In this document: positions 1 through 7,742 of the stretch, one piece after another
Layout: the number at the start of each line of letters is the position of its first letter
Position numbering within the stretch: position 1 is the first letter of the stretch
From: Peptococcaceae bacterium
Lineage (GTDB): Bacteria; Bacillota; Peptococcia; Peptococcales; Peptococcaceae
Length of the DNA: 26,057 nucleotides
NCBI GenBank assembly: GCA_019420345.1
Contig: JAHZHI010000019.1
Location: forward strand, 1-26,057
Direction of reading: 5' to 3'
Made by a program: the position numbers and the translations under genes
Notes under the pieces: generated by a model
What the model was told of the DNA's origin: nothing
Databases searched by the model: none
What the model saw: only the letters and a program-made list of their open reading frames with translations

Positions 1-4
1 GAGA

Positions 5-40
5 AAACCCTATTTTGGCAAAAATGCCAAAATAGGGTTT
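5..40. terminator. Perfect 16-bp inverted repeat, possible terminator of an upstream gene
   Basis: Positions 5-20 and 25-40 are perfect reverse complements around an AAAA loop. The outer arm ends are A/T rich, so the hairpin could end transcription from either side. The T-run after it is only three bases, so it is a weak terminator candidate; an operator role is also possible. Confidence 0.4.
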
Positions 41-52
41 ATCTACAGTCTG

Positions 53-83
53 AAACGTTTCCACAATTGTGGAAACGTTTTTT
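53..83 (+). terminator. 28-nt perfect palindrome followed by T6
   Basis: Positions 53-66 and 67-80 are exact reverse complements, centred on CCACAATTGTGG, and the right arm runs into TTTTTT (78-83). This fits an intrinsic terminator of a gene left of the window. Because it lies about 55 bases upstream of the promoter for the ABC genes, it could instead be an operator. Confidence 0.5.
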
Positions 84-134
84 GTTATTGTAAAGAAAGG
101 TGGATAATTATTTGCACAAATTTTCTGCCAAAGA

Positions 135-143
135 TGTTATAAT
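135..143 (+). promoter_or_regulatory. Extended -10 promoter of the ABC exporter operon
   Basis: TGTTATAAT is a perfect extended -10 (TGn plus TATAAT). A TTGCAC at 112-117 is too far away (20-base spacer) to be an ideal -35, but an extended -10 needs little -35 help. The ABC ATPase starts about 60 bases downstream. Confidence 0.6.
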
Positions 144-201
144 TTATTATATAGAATTTACCATAAAATTTTGCTTTTGTTTGGTCAATAGAGAAAGGAA
201 C

Positions 202-912
202 ATGACAGTGGAACCATTCATTCGTTTTAAAGACGTGAAGAAAGTTTATCGTGTCGGTTCGGTGGACATTGAGGCGCTGCATGATGTGAGCTTCGAGGTG
301 GAGAAGGGCGAGATTTGCATCATCGTCGGGGCGTCCGGCGCTGGAAAGACCACGCTGCTGAACATCTTGGGCGGCATGGATGCGCTGACGAGCGGCGAGG
401 TGTGGCTGGACGGCAAGAACATTGCCGGGTATTCGGACAAAGAATTGACCACCTACCGCCGCTACGACATCGGTTTCGTCTTTCAGTTTTACAACCTGAT
501 TCCGAATTTAACGGCGCTGGAAAATGTTGAGCTGGCGACGCAGATTGGCATGGACCCAGCCGATCCGGCAACGGTGCTGGACGAAGTCGGTCTGGGCGAG
601 CGCAAGAACAATTTCCCGGCCCAGCTTTCCGGCGGCGAGCAGCAGCGCGTGGCGATTGCCCGTGCGCTGGCGAAAAATCCAAAGCTGCTGCTGTGCGATG
701 AACCGACAGGCGCCCTGGATTACAACACTGGGAAACTGATTTTGAAGCTCCTGCAGGAGACATGCCGCAAGAACAATATGACCGTTGTCATCGTCACCCA
801 CAACCTGGCGCTGTGCCCAATGGCAGACCGTGTGGTGCATGTAAAGAGCGGTCAGATTCAGAAAGTGGAGCTGAACGAACATCCTATGTCCATCGACGAC
901 ATCGAATGGTGA
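202..912 (+). CDS. ABC transporter ATP-binding protein (LolD/MacB-type)
   Basis: A 236-residue nucleotide-binding subunit that would power the adjacent FtsX-like permease from the cytoplasmic face. Seen in the sequence: Walker A GASGAGKTT, Q-loop region GFVFQFYNLIPNLTALENV, signature LSGGEQQR, Walker B LLLCDEPTGALD and switch His in VIVTHN. The FYNLIP...LTALENV pattern and ALD after Walker B are typical of the MacB/LolD subfamily, which pairs with FtsX-domain permeases. I chose ATG 202 over an upstream in-frame GTG at 100 because GAGAAAGGAA (191-200) is a suitable ribosome binding site and the promoter -10 lies at 138-143, downstream of 100. Members export peptides, lipids or antibiotics, or act as mechanotransmission systems; the substrate here is unknown. 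Confidence 0.93.
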   Translation: MTVEPFIRFKDVKKVYRVGSVDIEALHDVSFEVEKGEICIIVGASGAGKTTLLNILGGMDALTSGEVWLDGKNIAGYSDKELTTYRRYDIGFVFQFYNLIPNLTALENVELATQIGMDPADPATVLDEVGLGERKNNFPAQLSGGEQQRVAIARALAKNPKLLLCDEPTGALDYNTGKLILKLLQETCRKNNMTVVIVTHNLALCPMADRVVHVKSGQIQKVELNEHPMSIDDIEW

Positions 913-922
913 GGTGAGCGCA

Positions 923-3514
923 ATGACGAAGAGCTTACTGAAGTCGTCCCTGCGCGAGATCAAGTCAAGTTTTGGCCGCTACATTGCCATTTTAGGGATT
1001 GTGGCGCTGGGGGTTGGCTTTTTCTCGGGGCTGATGGTCAGTGAAGAGGCCATGCTGAAAACGGGCGACACCTATTTGAACGACCAGAATTTTTACGATT
1101 TCCGGCTGATGTCGACACTGGGTTTTGACGACGACGATGTGACGGCGCTGCGCGATGCCTCGGGCGTGACCGCGGCCGATGGCGCCTATCAGGTGGATGC
1201 GCTGGTCAATGATGGCGGCGACGAAGAAAAAGTCGGGCGCTTTCATTCGATCACCGCAGACGTCAACAAACTGGCCCTGAAAGAAGGCCGTCTGCCGGAA
1301 AATGACAACGAGTGCGTTGTGGACTCGTCCTTTTACACAGGCGGCAGCATCGGCGACACCGTCACGGTGGTGGACGATAATGAAGCGGACACCCTGGATG
1401 CGCTGTCGCAGCATGAGATGAAAATTGTTGGCGTTGTGGAATCGCCGCTGTATATGCGCGTAGGGCGCTACAGCAGCGAGATTGGCTCCGGTGAAGTCGA
1501 AGCCATCTACTACGTGCCGGAAAGTGTGTTCACGTCCGAGTATTTCACCGAAATGTATGTGAGCGTGAACACCGAGGGCGAAATTTACAGCGACGAGTAC
1601 GACGCGTCGGTTGACAAAGAGGAACCGATTGTGACGGAAGCCGCTGAAAACAGCGTTAATGCTCGCTATGACGACATCGTCAGCGAAATCAACGATGGCC
1701 GCAAACAGGCACAGGAAGGTTTGGACCAAGCCAAGACTGCACTGGAAACAGCACAGAAGGCAGGCGCTGGTGAAGAAACGATTGCTAAAATTCAAGCACA
1801 GGTCGACGAAGCGCAAAAAACGCTGGACGAATTGACCGTGCCCGAAAAGCCGGAGCTCTACGTGCTGACCCGCGACGAAGATGTGGGCTTCCAGTTCTTT
1901 AAGAGCGATTCGGCCATCGTCAGCTCGATCGCCAAAGTCTTCCCGATCTTCTTCTTCCTCGTGGCGGCGCTGGTTTGTGTAACGACGATGACCCGCATGA
2001 TGAACGAACAGCGCACGCAGATTGGTGTGCTCAAATCGATGGGCTACGGCAACCGCAGCGTCATCATGAAATACATGCTGTATTCGGGCAGCTCGGGAAT
2101 CTTAGGCTGTCTGATCGGGTATTTCCTGGGGACCTGGGGCTTCCCGACCATCATTTGGAGCGCCTATCGCTACTACTATGCTTTGCCTGACCGCGTCATG
2201 TATGTGTTCAACGGGCCGCTCCTGTTGATTTCACTGGTGGTGACGCTGCTCTGCACCATTGGCGTGACCTGGCTGTGCGGCCACAGCGCATTGACCCAGA
2301 CCTCGGCAAATCTGATTCGCCCAAAAGCGCCAAAGGCTGGCAAGCGCAATCCGTTCGAGCGCATCACACCAATCTGGAAACGCTTGTCGTTCCTGCAGAA
2401 GATCACCGTGCGCAATCTCTTCCGCTACAAGGCGCGCTTTTTCATGATGATCCTGGGCATTGGCGGCTGCACCGCGCTGATCGTGACAGCGCTGGCGCTG
2501 CAGGACAATTTCATGGGCGTATCGGATCTGCAGTACAACGAAATCGACCTCTACGATGCCACGGCGTCGTTCAATGAAAGCCTGACCGAGGAGGAAATGA
2601 ACACCTTCCTCGACAAAAATGGCGACCGCATCACTGGGGCGCTGTTCTCCTACACCGGCAACATGGACATTTCTGCCAACGGCACCACCCACAGCGTGGC
2701 GATGAATGCGCCAGTGGACAATGGTGACCTGGGCGATTTCTTCAGCTGGCATACCAATGAAACCACCTACGGTCTGCCGGACGACGGCGATCTGCTTTTG
2801 GACCGCGGCCTGGCCGAGCGTCTGGGTGTGAGCGTGGGCGACGAAGTCACCGTGCGTGACAGCGACATGCACGAGGCCGTGCTCACTGTAAGCGGCATTT
2901 ACGACAACTACATTTCCAACAATGCCTACATCTCCCGTGGGACGCTGGCCAATGATTTTGGCAAGACCGACATCAACAGCGCCTACATCAATTTCAAAGG
3001 CGACGGCGATGTGCATGAGTTGGCGGCCCAGCTGATGAACAGCGACGACAACATCACCAATGTATCGATCACGCAGGATTCGATGGCGATGTTTACCGAC
3101 ATGCTCGACAGCTTGAACGTGATCGTCATTGTCGTCATCCTCTGCGCAGGGGCCTTGGCCTTCATCGTGCTGTACAACCTGACCAACATCAACATCAGTG
3201 AGCGCATCCGTGAGATTGCGACGCTGAAAGTGCTGGGCTTCTACGCCAAAGAAGCCAACGCCTACGTGTTCCGCGAAAACAACGTGCTGACGCTGCTCGG
3301 CGCACTGGTAGGATTGGTCATTGGGAAGTTCTTCCATGCTTTTGTCATGGGGCAGATTGTTGTCGATGGCCTCAGCTTTGATGCTTACGTCAGTCCGCAG
3401 AACTATCTGCTGGCGCTGGTGCTGACGGCGGTCTTTGCTTTCATCACACAGCTGTTGATGCGCCGTAAGATCGCCAAGATTCACATGGCAGAATCGCTGA
3501 AATCTGTTGAATAA
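923..3514 (+). CDS. FtsX-like ABC transporter permease, large
   Basis: An 863-residue membrane subunit, partner of the ATPase just upstream. It begins with a membrane segment (about residues 20-42), then a large extracytoplasmic domain containing a charged coiled coil at about 248-307 (NDGRKQAQEGLDQAKTALE and on). A first FtsX domain follows with several membrane segments (about 330-460, including MMNEQRTQIGVLKSMGY), then a second extracytoplasmic domain, and a second FtsX domain to the C-terminus (ISERIREIATLKVLGFY). This duplicated FtsX architecture is normal for Bacillota exporters. The start is ATG 923, served by GAGGTGA (911-917), which overlaps the end of the ATPase gene; an in-frame GTG at 914 is less likely. 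The two genes are tightly coupled (10 bases apart). The extracellular coiled coil suggests contact with the wall or an accessory protein, but the substrate is not evident. Confidence 0.92.
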   Translation: MTKSLLKSSLREIKSSFGRYIAILGIVALGVGFFSGLMVSEEAMLKTGDTYLNDQNFYDFRLMSTLGFDDDDVTALRDASGVTAADGAYQVDALVNDGGDEEKVGRFHSITADVNKLALKEGRLPENDNECVVDSSFYTGGSIGDTVTVVDDNEADTLDALSQHEMKIVGVVESPLYMRVGRYSSEIGSGEVEAIYYVPESVFTSEYFTEMYVSVNTEGEIYSDEYDASVDKEEPIVTEAAENSVNARYDDIVSEINDGRKQAQEGLDQAKTALETAQKAGAGEETIAKIQAQVDEAQKTLDELTVPEKPELYVLTRDEDVGFQFFKSDSAIVSSIAKVFPIFFFLVAALVCVTTMTRMMNEQRTQIGVLKSMGYGNRSVIMKYMLYSGSSGILGCLIGYFLGTWGFPTIIWSAYRYYYALPDRVMYVFNGPLLLISLVVTLLCTIGVTWLCGHSALTQTSANLIRPKAPKAGKRNPFERITPIWKRLSFLQKITVRNLFRYKARFFMMILGIGGCTALIVTALALQDNFMGVSDLQYNEIDLYDATASFNESLTEEEMNTFLDKNGDRITGALFSYTGNMDISANGTTHSVAMNAPVDNGDLGDFFSWHTNETTYGLPDDGDLLLDRGLAERLGVSVGDEVTVRDSDMHEAVLTVSGIYDNYISNNAYISRGTLANDFGKTDINSAYINFKGDGDVHELAAQLMNSDDNITNVSITQDSMAMFTDMLDSLNVIVIVVILCAGALAFIVLYNLTNINISERIREIATLKVLGFYAKEANAYVFRENNVLTLLGALVGLVIGKFFHAFVMGQIVVDGLSFDAYVSPQNYLLALVLTAVFAFITQLLMRRKIAKIHMAESLKSVE

Positions 3515-3521
3515 TTTTCAT

Positions 3522-3554
3522 GCCTCATCCGTCTGCGCGGATGGGGCTTTTTTT
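3522..3554 (+). terminator. Intrinsic terminator of the ABC operon
   Basis: A 10-bp stem with one T-G pair (3522-3531 with 3538-3547), loop TCTGCG, then seven T (3548-3554). Confidence 0.85.
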
Positions 3555-3609
3555 GACGGCGATAAGCAGAAAGATTCGGCGTATGCCATGCTAAAATAAA
3601 GAAGATGTA

Positions 3610-3638
3610 TTGAAAATAGCTTTATTCTGCTTTACAAT
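3610..3638 (+). promoter_or_regulatory. Promoter of the toxin-antitoxin operon
   Basis: TTGAAA (3610-3615), a 17-base spacer and TACAAT (3633-3638). A short inverted repeat, TTTATT (3621-3626) with AATAAA (3636-3641), overlaps the -10 and could be the operator for autoregulation by the antitoxin. That role is inferred from the family. Confidence 0.6.
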
Positions 3639-3685
3639 AAAAGAAAGCATTGCTGTATTTTTAATCAGGAATGGGAGGGAAGAGC

Positions 3686-3946
3686 ATGAGCACTGTCAAT
3701 GTAAACTTCAAGCTGGACGAGGAAACCAAAAAAGCCATGGAACAAGCCTGCCGGGAAATGGGCTTGACCATGAGCGCTGCCTTCACCATCTACGCCAAAA
3801 AAGTGGCGCGCGAACAGCGCATTCCTTTTGAAATCACGGCTGATCCTTTTTACTCGGAAAAAAACATGAACCATCTCAAGAAGGTGGCGGACGACATTCG
3901 TTCCGGCAAGGCAACACTGGTGGAACATGATTTGATCGAGGTGTAA
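3686..3946 (+). CDS. RelB/DinJ-family antitoxin
   Basis: An 86-residue antitoxin. Its N-terminal part (STVNVNFKLDEETKKAMEQACREMGLTMSAAFTIYAKKVAREQRIPFEI) is the ribbon-helix-helix DNA-binding domain typical of RelB/DinJ; the C-terminal tail should wrap around and neutralise the toxin encoded just downstream. ATG 3686 is preferred over the in-frame ATG 3671 because GGGAGGGA (3673-3680) lies between them at the right distance. The toxin start is 2 bases after this stop, so the two are translationally coupled. In this family, antitoxin and toxin-antitoxin complex repress their own promoter. Pairing of a DinJ-like antitoxin with a YoeB toxin rather than YafQ is a mixed combination, but known mixes are common. 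Confidence 0.9.
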   Translation: MSTVNVNFKLDEETKKAMEQACREMGLTMSAAFTIYAKKVAREQRIPFEITADPFYSEKNMNHLKKVADDIRSGKATLVEHDLIEV

Positions 3947-3948
3947 CG

Positions 3949-4206
3949 ATGAGGCTGCTATGGGAATCGACTGCCTGGGAAGATTATCTGTCCTGGCAAA
4001 GCGAGGATAAGAAAACATTGAAGCGCATCAACGGTCTCATTAAAGATATGCAGCGCAATCCATTCGATGGCATAGGCAAACCAGAACCCCTGAAAGGTGA
4101 TTTGCAAGGCTATTGGAGCAGAAGAATCGACCATGTCAACAGGATTGTCTATACGGTGATCGAAGACGATTTGATCATTATTTCCTGCCGTGGTCACTAT
4201 GATTGA
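3949..4206 (+). CDS. yoeB: YoeB/Txe-family mRNA interferase toxin
   Basis: An 85-residue toxin that in its family cleaves mRNA in the ribosomal A site and stops translation. The whole length fits YoeB: W-starting helix (LLWESTAWEDYLSWQ), a KRINGLIKDMQRNPF helix, the GIGKPEPLKGDLQGYWSRRI core carrying the catalytic Glu and Arg, the RIVYTV strand and the C-terminal CRGHYD with the catalytic His. Every key residue is present, so the toxin looks intact. It follows the antitoxin gene by 2 bases and is followed by a strong terminator, so the pair forms a closed bicistronic operon. Confidence 0.94.
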   Translation: MRLLWESTAWEDYLSWQSEDKKTLKRINGLIKDMQRNPFDGIGKPEPLKGDLQGYWSRRIDHVNRIVYTVIEDDLIIISCRGHYD

Positions 4207-4223
4207 TGCGATAGAAAACGATG

Positions 4224-4263
4224 AAAAAGCATTGGAACACCATGAAGTTCCAGTGCTTTTTTT
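4224..4263 (+). terminator. Intrinsic terminator of the toxin-antitoxin operon
   Basis: AAAAAGCATTGGAAC (4224-4238) pairs with 4247-4261 (one T-G pair); the right arm continues into a run of seven T (4257-4263). Confidence 0.9.
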
Positions 4264-4271
4264 GCTATAAT
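4263..4271 (+). promoter_or_regulatory. Extended -10 promoter of the sirtuin gene
   Basis: TGCTATAAT is an extended -10 that begins on the last T of the preceding terminator. The sirtuin gene starts 32 bases downstream. Confidence 0.5.
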
Positions 4272-4303
4272 GAAGAAAACGATTTACAGAAGGAGGCGGT
4301 TGC

Positions 4304-5150
4304 ATGGAGGCGATCCATGACCTTTACGATGCCCTGCAGCAGTGCGACTATGTGCTGATCGGCGCCGGCGCTGGCTTGTCGGCAGCAGCGGGCATCAGCT
4401 TTGCCAATGAGGCAGTGTTTCGGCGCGACTATTCGGCGCTTTGGGCGCAGGGCGTGCACAGCGATTATCAAACGTTCAGCTACAAAGGCTGGCTGCCGGG
4501 ACAGCGCTGGGGGTATTTGGCGCGGCACATCAAGCAGGTGCTGCTGGACACACCGGCGCTGCCGCTGTACGGCGAGTTGAAAGCATTGCTCGAGGGTCTG
4601 AATTATTTCGTCATCACTTCCAACGTGGACCATCAATTCATCAAGGCGGGCTTTCCCACAGAGCGCGTCTTTGAAGCGCAGGGCACCTACGGCCAGCTCG
4701 TGTGCAGCGCAGGCTGCTGCGACGAAGAGTGGGACATTGCGCCTTTCATCGCGCGCACGCTGCCGCACATTGCCGACGATCTCACCGTCGCTGAGGAATG
4801 GCTGCCCCATTGCCCGCGCTGCGGCGCACCGCTGCGCCCGGCCTTTCGAGACACCCGTGCCCATGCCGAAGGCGACCGCCGCTACCACGATTTTCTCGCG
4901 GCCAGCGAGCATTGCTATCGTGGAGTTCGGCGTGGGCTTCAACAGCGCCGGCGTCATCCGCGTGCCGTTCGAGCGCATCACCGGCGAGCGCGACAAGGCA
5001 CGGTTCTTCCGCGTCACGGTGGACTACGCCGACAGCGACATCGAGATCGCCTATCCAGAGATCCCCAAGCCCATCGCCAACAAATCGCGCTCCATCAACC
5101 GCGACGCCGCCGAGGTGATTCACGCGCTGCTGGCGATGAAGCAGCAGTAA
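4304..5150 (+). pseudogene. Class M-like SIR2 family protein, interrupted by a frameshift
   Basis: The N-terminal part in frame 4304 has the NAD-binding start VLIGAGAGLSAAAGI, then TSNVDHQF and FEAQGTYG, then Cys pairs for a structural zinc (C134, C138/C139, C170, C173). The family's C-terminal signature, AIVEFGVGFNSAGVIRVPFERIT, lies in the frame one base further on and ends at TAA 5148-5150. The break falls at about 4896-4915, near HDFLAAS. A one-base insertion or two-base deletion explains it; repaired length would be about 282 residues, normal for the group. The classical catalytic His (HG motif) is replaced by Gln: N107, D109 and Q126 match in identity and spacing the Asn/Asp/Gln set I recall for class M sirtuins (SirTM), which act as protein ADP-ribosyltransferases. 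AGAAGGAGG (4289-4297) precedes the start. No macrodomain, GcvH-like or LplA-like partner is in the window. A sequencing error could mimic the break. Confidence 0.85.
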
Positions 5151-5161
5151 ACAATAATCGA

Positions 5162-5193
5162 GCCAAGTCCTTTGCGGGCTTGGCGATTTTTTT
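5162..5193 (+). terminator. Intrinsic terminator of the sirtuin gene
   Basis: Stem GCCAAGTCC (5162-5170) with GGGCTTGGC (5176-5184), loop TTTGC, then GA and seven T (5187-5193). Confidence 0.88.
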
Positions 5194-5224
5194 GCAATAT
5201 TTTTACATTTTGCAGGGTATTGGA

Positions 5225-5253
5225 TTGACAGCACGCCCATTTCATGATAATTT
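5225..5253 (+). promoter_or_regulatory. Promoter of the glycyl radical enzyme operon
   Basis: A perfect -35 TTGACA (5225-5230), a 17-base spacer and TAATTT (5248-5253) preceded by TGA, giving an extended -10. A small inverted repeat GCACC-N6-GGTGC (5276-5291) lies in the expected 5' leader and could be a regulator site or a short hairpin. Confidence 0.6.
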
Positions 5254-5317
5254 TTAGTATAGATTGATACAGTTTGCACCGAATTTGGTGCTGTTATAGA
5301 ATAGAGAGGTGTGCGCA

Positions 5318-7687
5318 ATGGTAACAGAACGCATTGAAAAGATCAGACAACACTACGTAAACGCCAAACCGTCGATTTCCACGGAACGCGCCTGGCTGTG
5401 GACCGAATCCCACAAGCAGACCGAAGGGCTGCCTGTGTGCATTCAGCGTGCCAGAGCTTTTTATGACTGCTGCGACCAGCTGACGGTGCATATTTTTGAC
5501 GGCGAGCTCATCGTCGGCGCCATCGGCGAACACCGCAAGTGCGGCATTCTGACGCCGGAATTCTCCTGGCTGTGGGTGGACAAGGAAATGGACACCTTCT
5601 CCGACCGTCCTCAGGACCCTTACGAAATGACCGACGAACAGCGCGCCTTCATGCGCGAAAAAGTCTTCCCATATTGGAAGAACAAATCCCTCGAAGAAGC
5701 CTTCCTCAAGCGCGTGCCTGCCGACACCAAGAAAATCGGCGTCGACACCGGCATCCTCGACAACGACTCGAAATGGCGCCAGGCCGTCGGTGAAATCACG
5801 CCGGACTACCAGGACGTGCTCTTTAAGAAAGGCTTCGGCGGCCTCATCCGCGAAGCCGAAGAACACATCGCCCAGCTCGACATGACCAACCCAGAGGACG
5901 AAGACAAGCGCGATTTCTATGAATCCACCCTGTGGACCTCCCGCGGCATCATCCGCTACGCCAACCGTTATGCCGACGCTGCCGAAGCCATGGCCGAACA
6001 GGAAAGCGACCCAGCCCGCGCCGCAGAACTGCGCGTCATCGCGCAAAACTGCCGCCGTGTGCCGGAACATCCACCGCAATCTTTCTACGAAGCGCTGCAG
6101 TTCATCTGGTTCGTGCAGATCGGCGGCATCCTTTCCGAAAATCCGCTGTCCCTGAACCCTGGCCGCTTCGACCAGTACATGGACCCATACTATGAAGCCG
6201 ACCTCGCCAAAGGCGCCATCACGCCGGAAGCGGCTCAGGAATTGATCGATGCCCTCTGGCTCAAGTATTCCGAATGGGTGTGGACCATTTCCTCCAATAC
6301 CGCTGACTACTTCGCCGGCTACAACCAGTTCCAGAACCTCACCGTCGGCGGCAAAAAACGCGACGGCTCCGACGGCACCAATCCAATCACCTACATGGCG
6401 CTCCAGGCCACCGAAGAAGTCAAAACCCACCAGCCTGGGCTTTCGGTGCGCGTGCAGGCCGACTGCCCGAAGGAATTCCTCGACGCCGTCTGCCACCTGG
6501 TCAGCAAAGGCACCGGCTTCCCGGCCATCCACAGCGACGCCGTCGGCTATCAGATGCTGCTGAACGCTGGCTATGAGCCGGACGACGCCCGCGACTGGAA
6601 CAACTGCGGCTGCGTCGTGCCGCATTTCCGCAAAACCGGCGAATGGACCGCCGCCGTCAACATGAACTTTGGCTCGGCGCTCGAATACGCCCTCAACCAG
6701 GGCAAATCCCTCATGACCGGCGAGCAGATGGGGCTGGAAGAAAAGCCAGCGGCTGAAATGACCAGCTACGAAGATGTCAAAGCCGCCTTCTACAAGCAGT
6801 TCGACAACCTCTGCCGCCATTCCATCATTCTCACCATCGAAGCCCAGCGCCTGCACAAAGAAATGGTGCCGCGCCCATTCCTGTCTTCCTGCATTGAGCA
6901 CTGCATGGAAAGCGGCAAGGACCTTTCCCAGGGCGGCGCCAAGTACAACGTCGGCCCAGTCATCACCGGCATCGGCCTGGCCGTTGTGGCAAACTCGCTG
7001 GCAGCCGTGAAAAAGCTCGTCTTTGAAGACAAAGTCTGCGACATGGCGACCCTCGCCAAGGCCCTGCAGGCCAACTGGGAAGGCTACGACGAGCTCCGCG
7101 CTCAGGCGCAGGCCTGCCCAAAATACGGCAACGACGACCGCTACGTCGACGACATCGCCATCGAAATCGCCAACCACTACTACCACGAAATTCATCAATA
7201 TAAAGACATCTTCGGCTCACCGTTCAACACCGCCTTCATGGGCATTTCCAACTACATCCCAATGGGCCGCGTCCTTGGCGCCACGCCATGCGGCCGCAAA
7301 AACGGCGAACCATCCAGCGAAGGCGTGTCTCCATTCGTGGGCACCGACACATCCACCCCGCTGGCAGCCATGCGTTCCGCCGCCAAGCTCAACCAGGAAA
7401 TCCATTCCGGCGGCACCCTGCTGAACCTGCGCCTCGACCACAACCTCGTCGCCACCAAGCGCGGCCAGGCCAACCTTGGCGCCATGATTCAAACGCTGTT
7501 CTCGCTGGGCGCTTTCCATGTCCAGTTCAACTGCATTTCTTCCGACGTGCTGCGTGATGCGCAGCTGCATCCGGAAAATTACAAAGACCTGCTCGTGCGC
7601 GTGGCCGGGTATTCGACCCAGTTTGTCAACCTGTCCAAATCCATGCAGGACGCCATCATCGCCCGCACCGAGCACGCAGCATTCTAA
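5318..7687 (+). CDS. Glycyl radical enzyme of the PFL/diol-dehydratase superfamily, substrate unassigned
   Basis: A 789-residue radical enzyme for anaerobic carbon chemistry. The C-terminal glycyl loop RVAGYS (radical Gly764) and following FVNLSKSMQDAIIARTEH are clear. The thiyl-radical cysteine sits in NNCGCVVPH (Cys432). Length and the Cys432/Gly764 positions closely match glycerol and hydroxyproline dehydratase-type members. However, those lyases carry Cys-x-Glu, and here the position after next is Val434, not Glu; it is not pyruvate formate-lyase either, since the Cys-Cys pair is missing. This argues against diol, choline or hydroxyproline chemistry using that Glu as base. Arylacetate decarboxylase-like or X-succinate synthase-like chemistry remains possible, but I cannot assign it. 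ATG 5318 follows GAGAGG (5304-5309); an in-frame GTG at 5309 lies on that site. The coding region strongly favours C-ending codons from about 5600 on. The activase gene follows. Confidence 0.93.
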   Translation: MVTERIEKIRQHYVNAKPSISTERAWLWTESHKQTEGLPVCIQRARAFYDCCDQLTVHIFDGELIVGAIGEHRKCGILTPEFSWLWVDKEMDTFSDRPQDPYEMTDEQRAFMREKVFPYWKNKSLEEAFLKRVPADTKKIGVDTGILDNDSKWRQAVGEITPDYQDVLFKKGFGGLIREAEEHIAQLDMTNPEDEDKRDFYESTLWTSRGIIRYANRYADAAEAMAEQESDPARAAELRVIAQNCRRVPEHPPQSFYEALQFIWFVQIGGILSENPLSLNPGRFDQYMDPYYEADLAKGAITPEAAQELIDALWLKYSEWVWTISSNTADYFAGYNQFQNLTVGGKKRDGSDGTNPITYMALQATEEVKTHQPGLSVRVQADCPKEFLDAVCHLVSKGTGFPAIHSDAVGYQMLLNAGYEPDDARDWNNCGCVVPHFRKTGEWTAAVNMNFGSALEYALNQGKSLMTGEQMGLEEKPAAEMTSYEDVKAAFYKQFDNLCRHSIILTIEAQRLHKEMVPRPFLSSCIEHCMESGKDLSQGGAKYNVGPVITGIGLAVVANSLAAVKKLVFEDKVCDMATLAKALQANWEGYDELRAQAQACPKYGNDDRYVDDIAIEIANHYYHEIHQYKDIFGSPFNTAFMGISNYIPMGRVLGATPCGRKNGEPSSEGVSPFVGTDTSTPLAAMRSAAKLNQEIHSGGTLLNLRLDHNLVATKRGQANLGAMIQTLFSLGAFHVQFNCISSDVLRDAQLHPENYKDLLVRVAGYSTQFVNLSKSMQDAIIARTEHAAF

Positions 7688-7700
7688 GTTCAACGACAAC

Positions 7701-7742
7701 AAAGGAGGAGGCGGGAGCCGAACGGTTCCCGCCGTTTTTACT
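7701..7742 (+). promoter_or_regulatory. Shine-Dalgarno, hairpin, start-codon spacer before the activase gene
   Basis: AAAGGAGGAG (7701-7710) is a strong ribosome binding site but lies over 30 bases from the activase ATG 7743. Between them, 7710-7719 and 7724-7733 form a 10-bp GC-rich stem with loop GAAC, followed by GTTTTTACT. With the hairpin folded, the Shine-Dalgarno sits about 9 bases from the start. The same hairpin plus T5 also looks like an intrinsic terminator, so it may act as a partial terminator that lowers activase levels relative to the enzyme. Confidence 0.75.

Noticed and set aside
85..282. 65-codon minus-strand ORF at the left end
   Set aside because: It overlaps the promoter and start of the ABC ATPase gene on the other strand and shows no start signal or domain.
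5294..7198. 634-codon minus-strand ORF opposite the glycyl radical enzyme
   Set aside because: The enzyme's plus-strand frame has catalytic motifs and a good start; the antisense frame stays open only because of strong codon bias toward C-ending codons.
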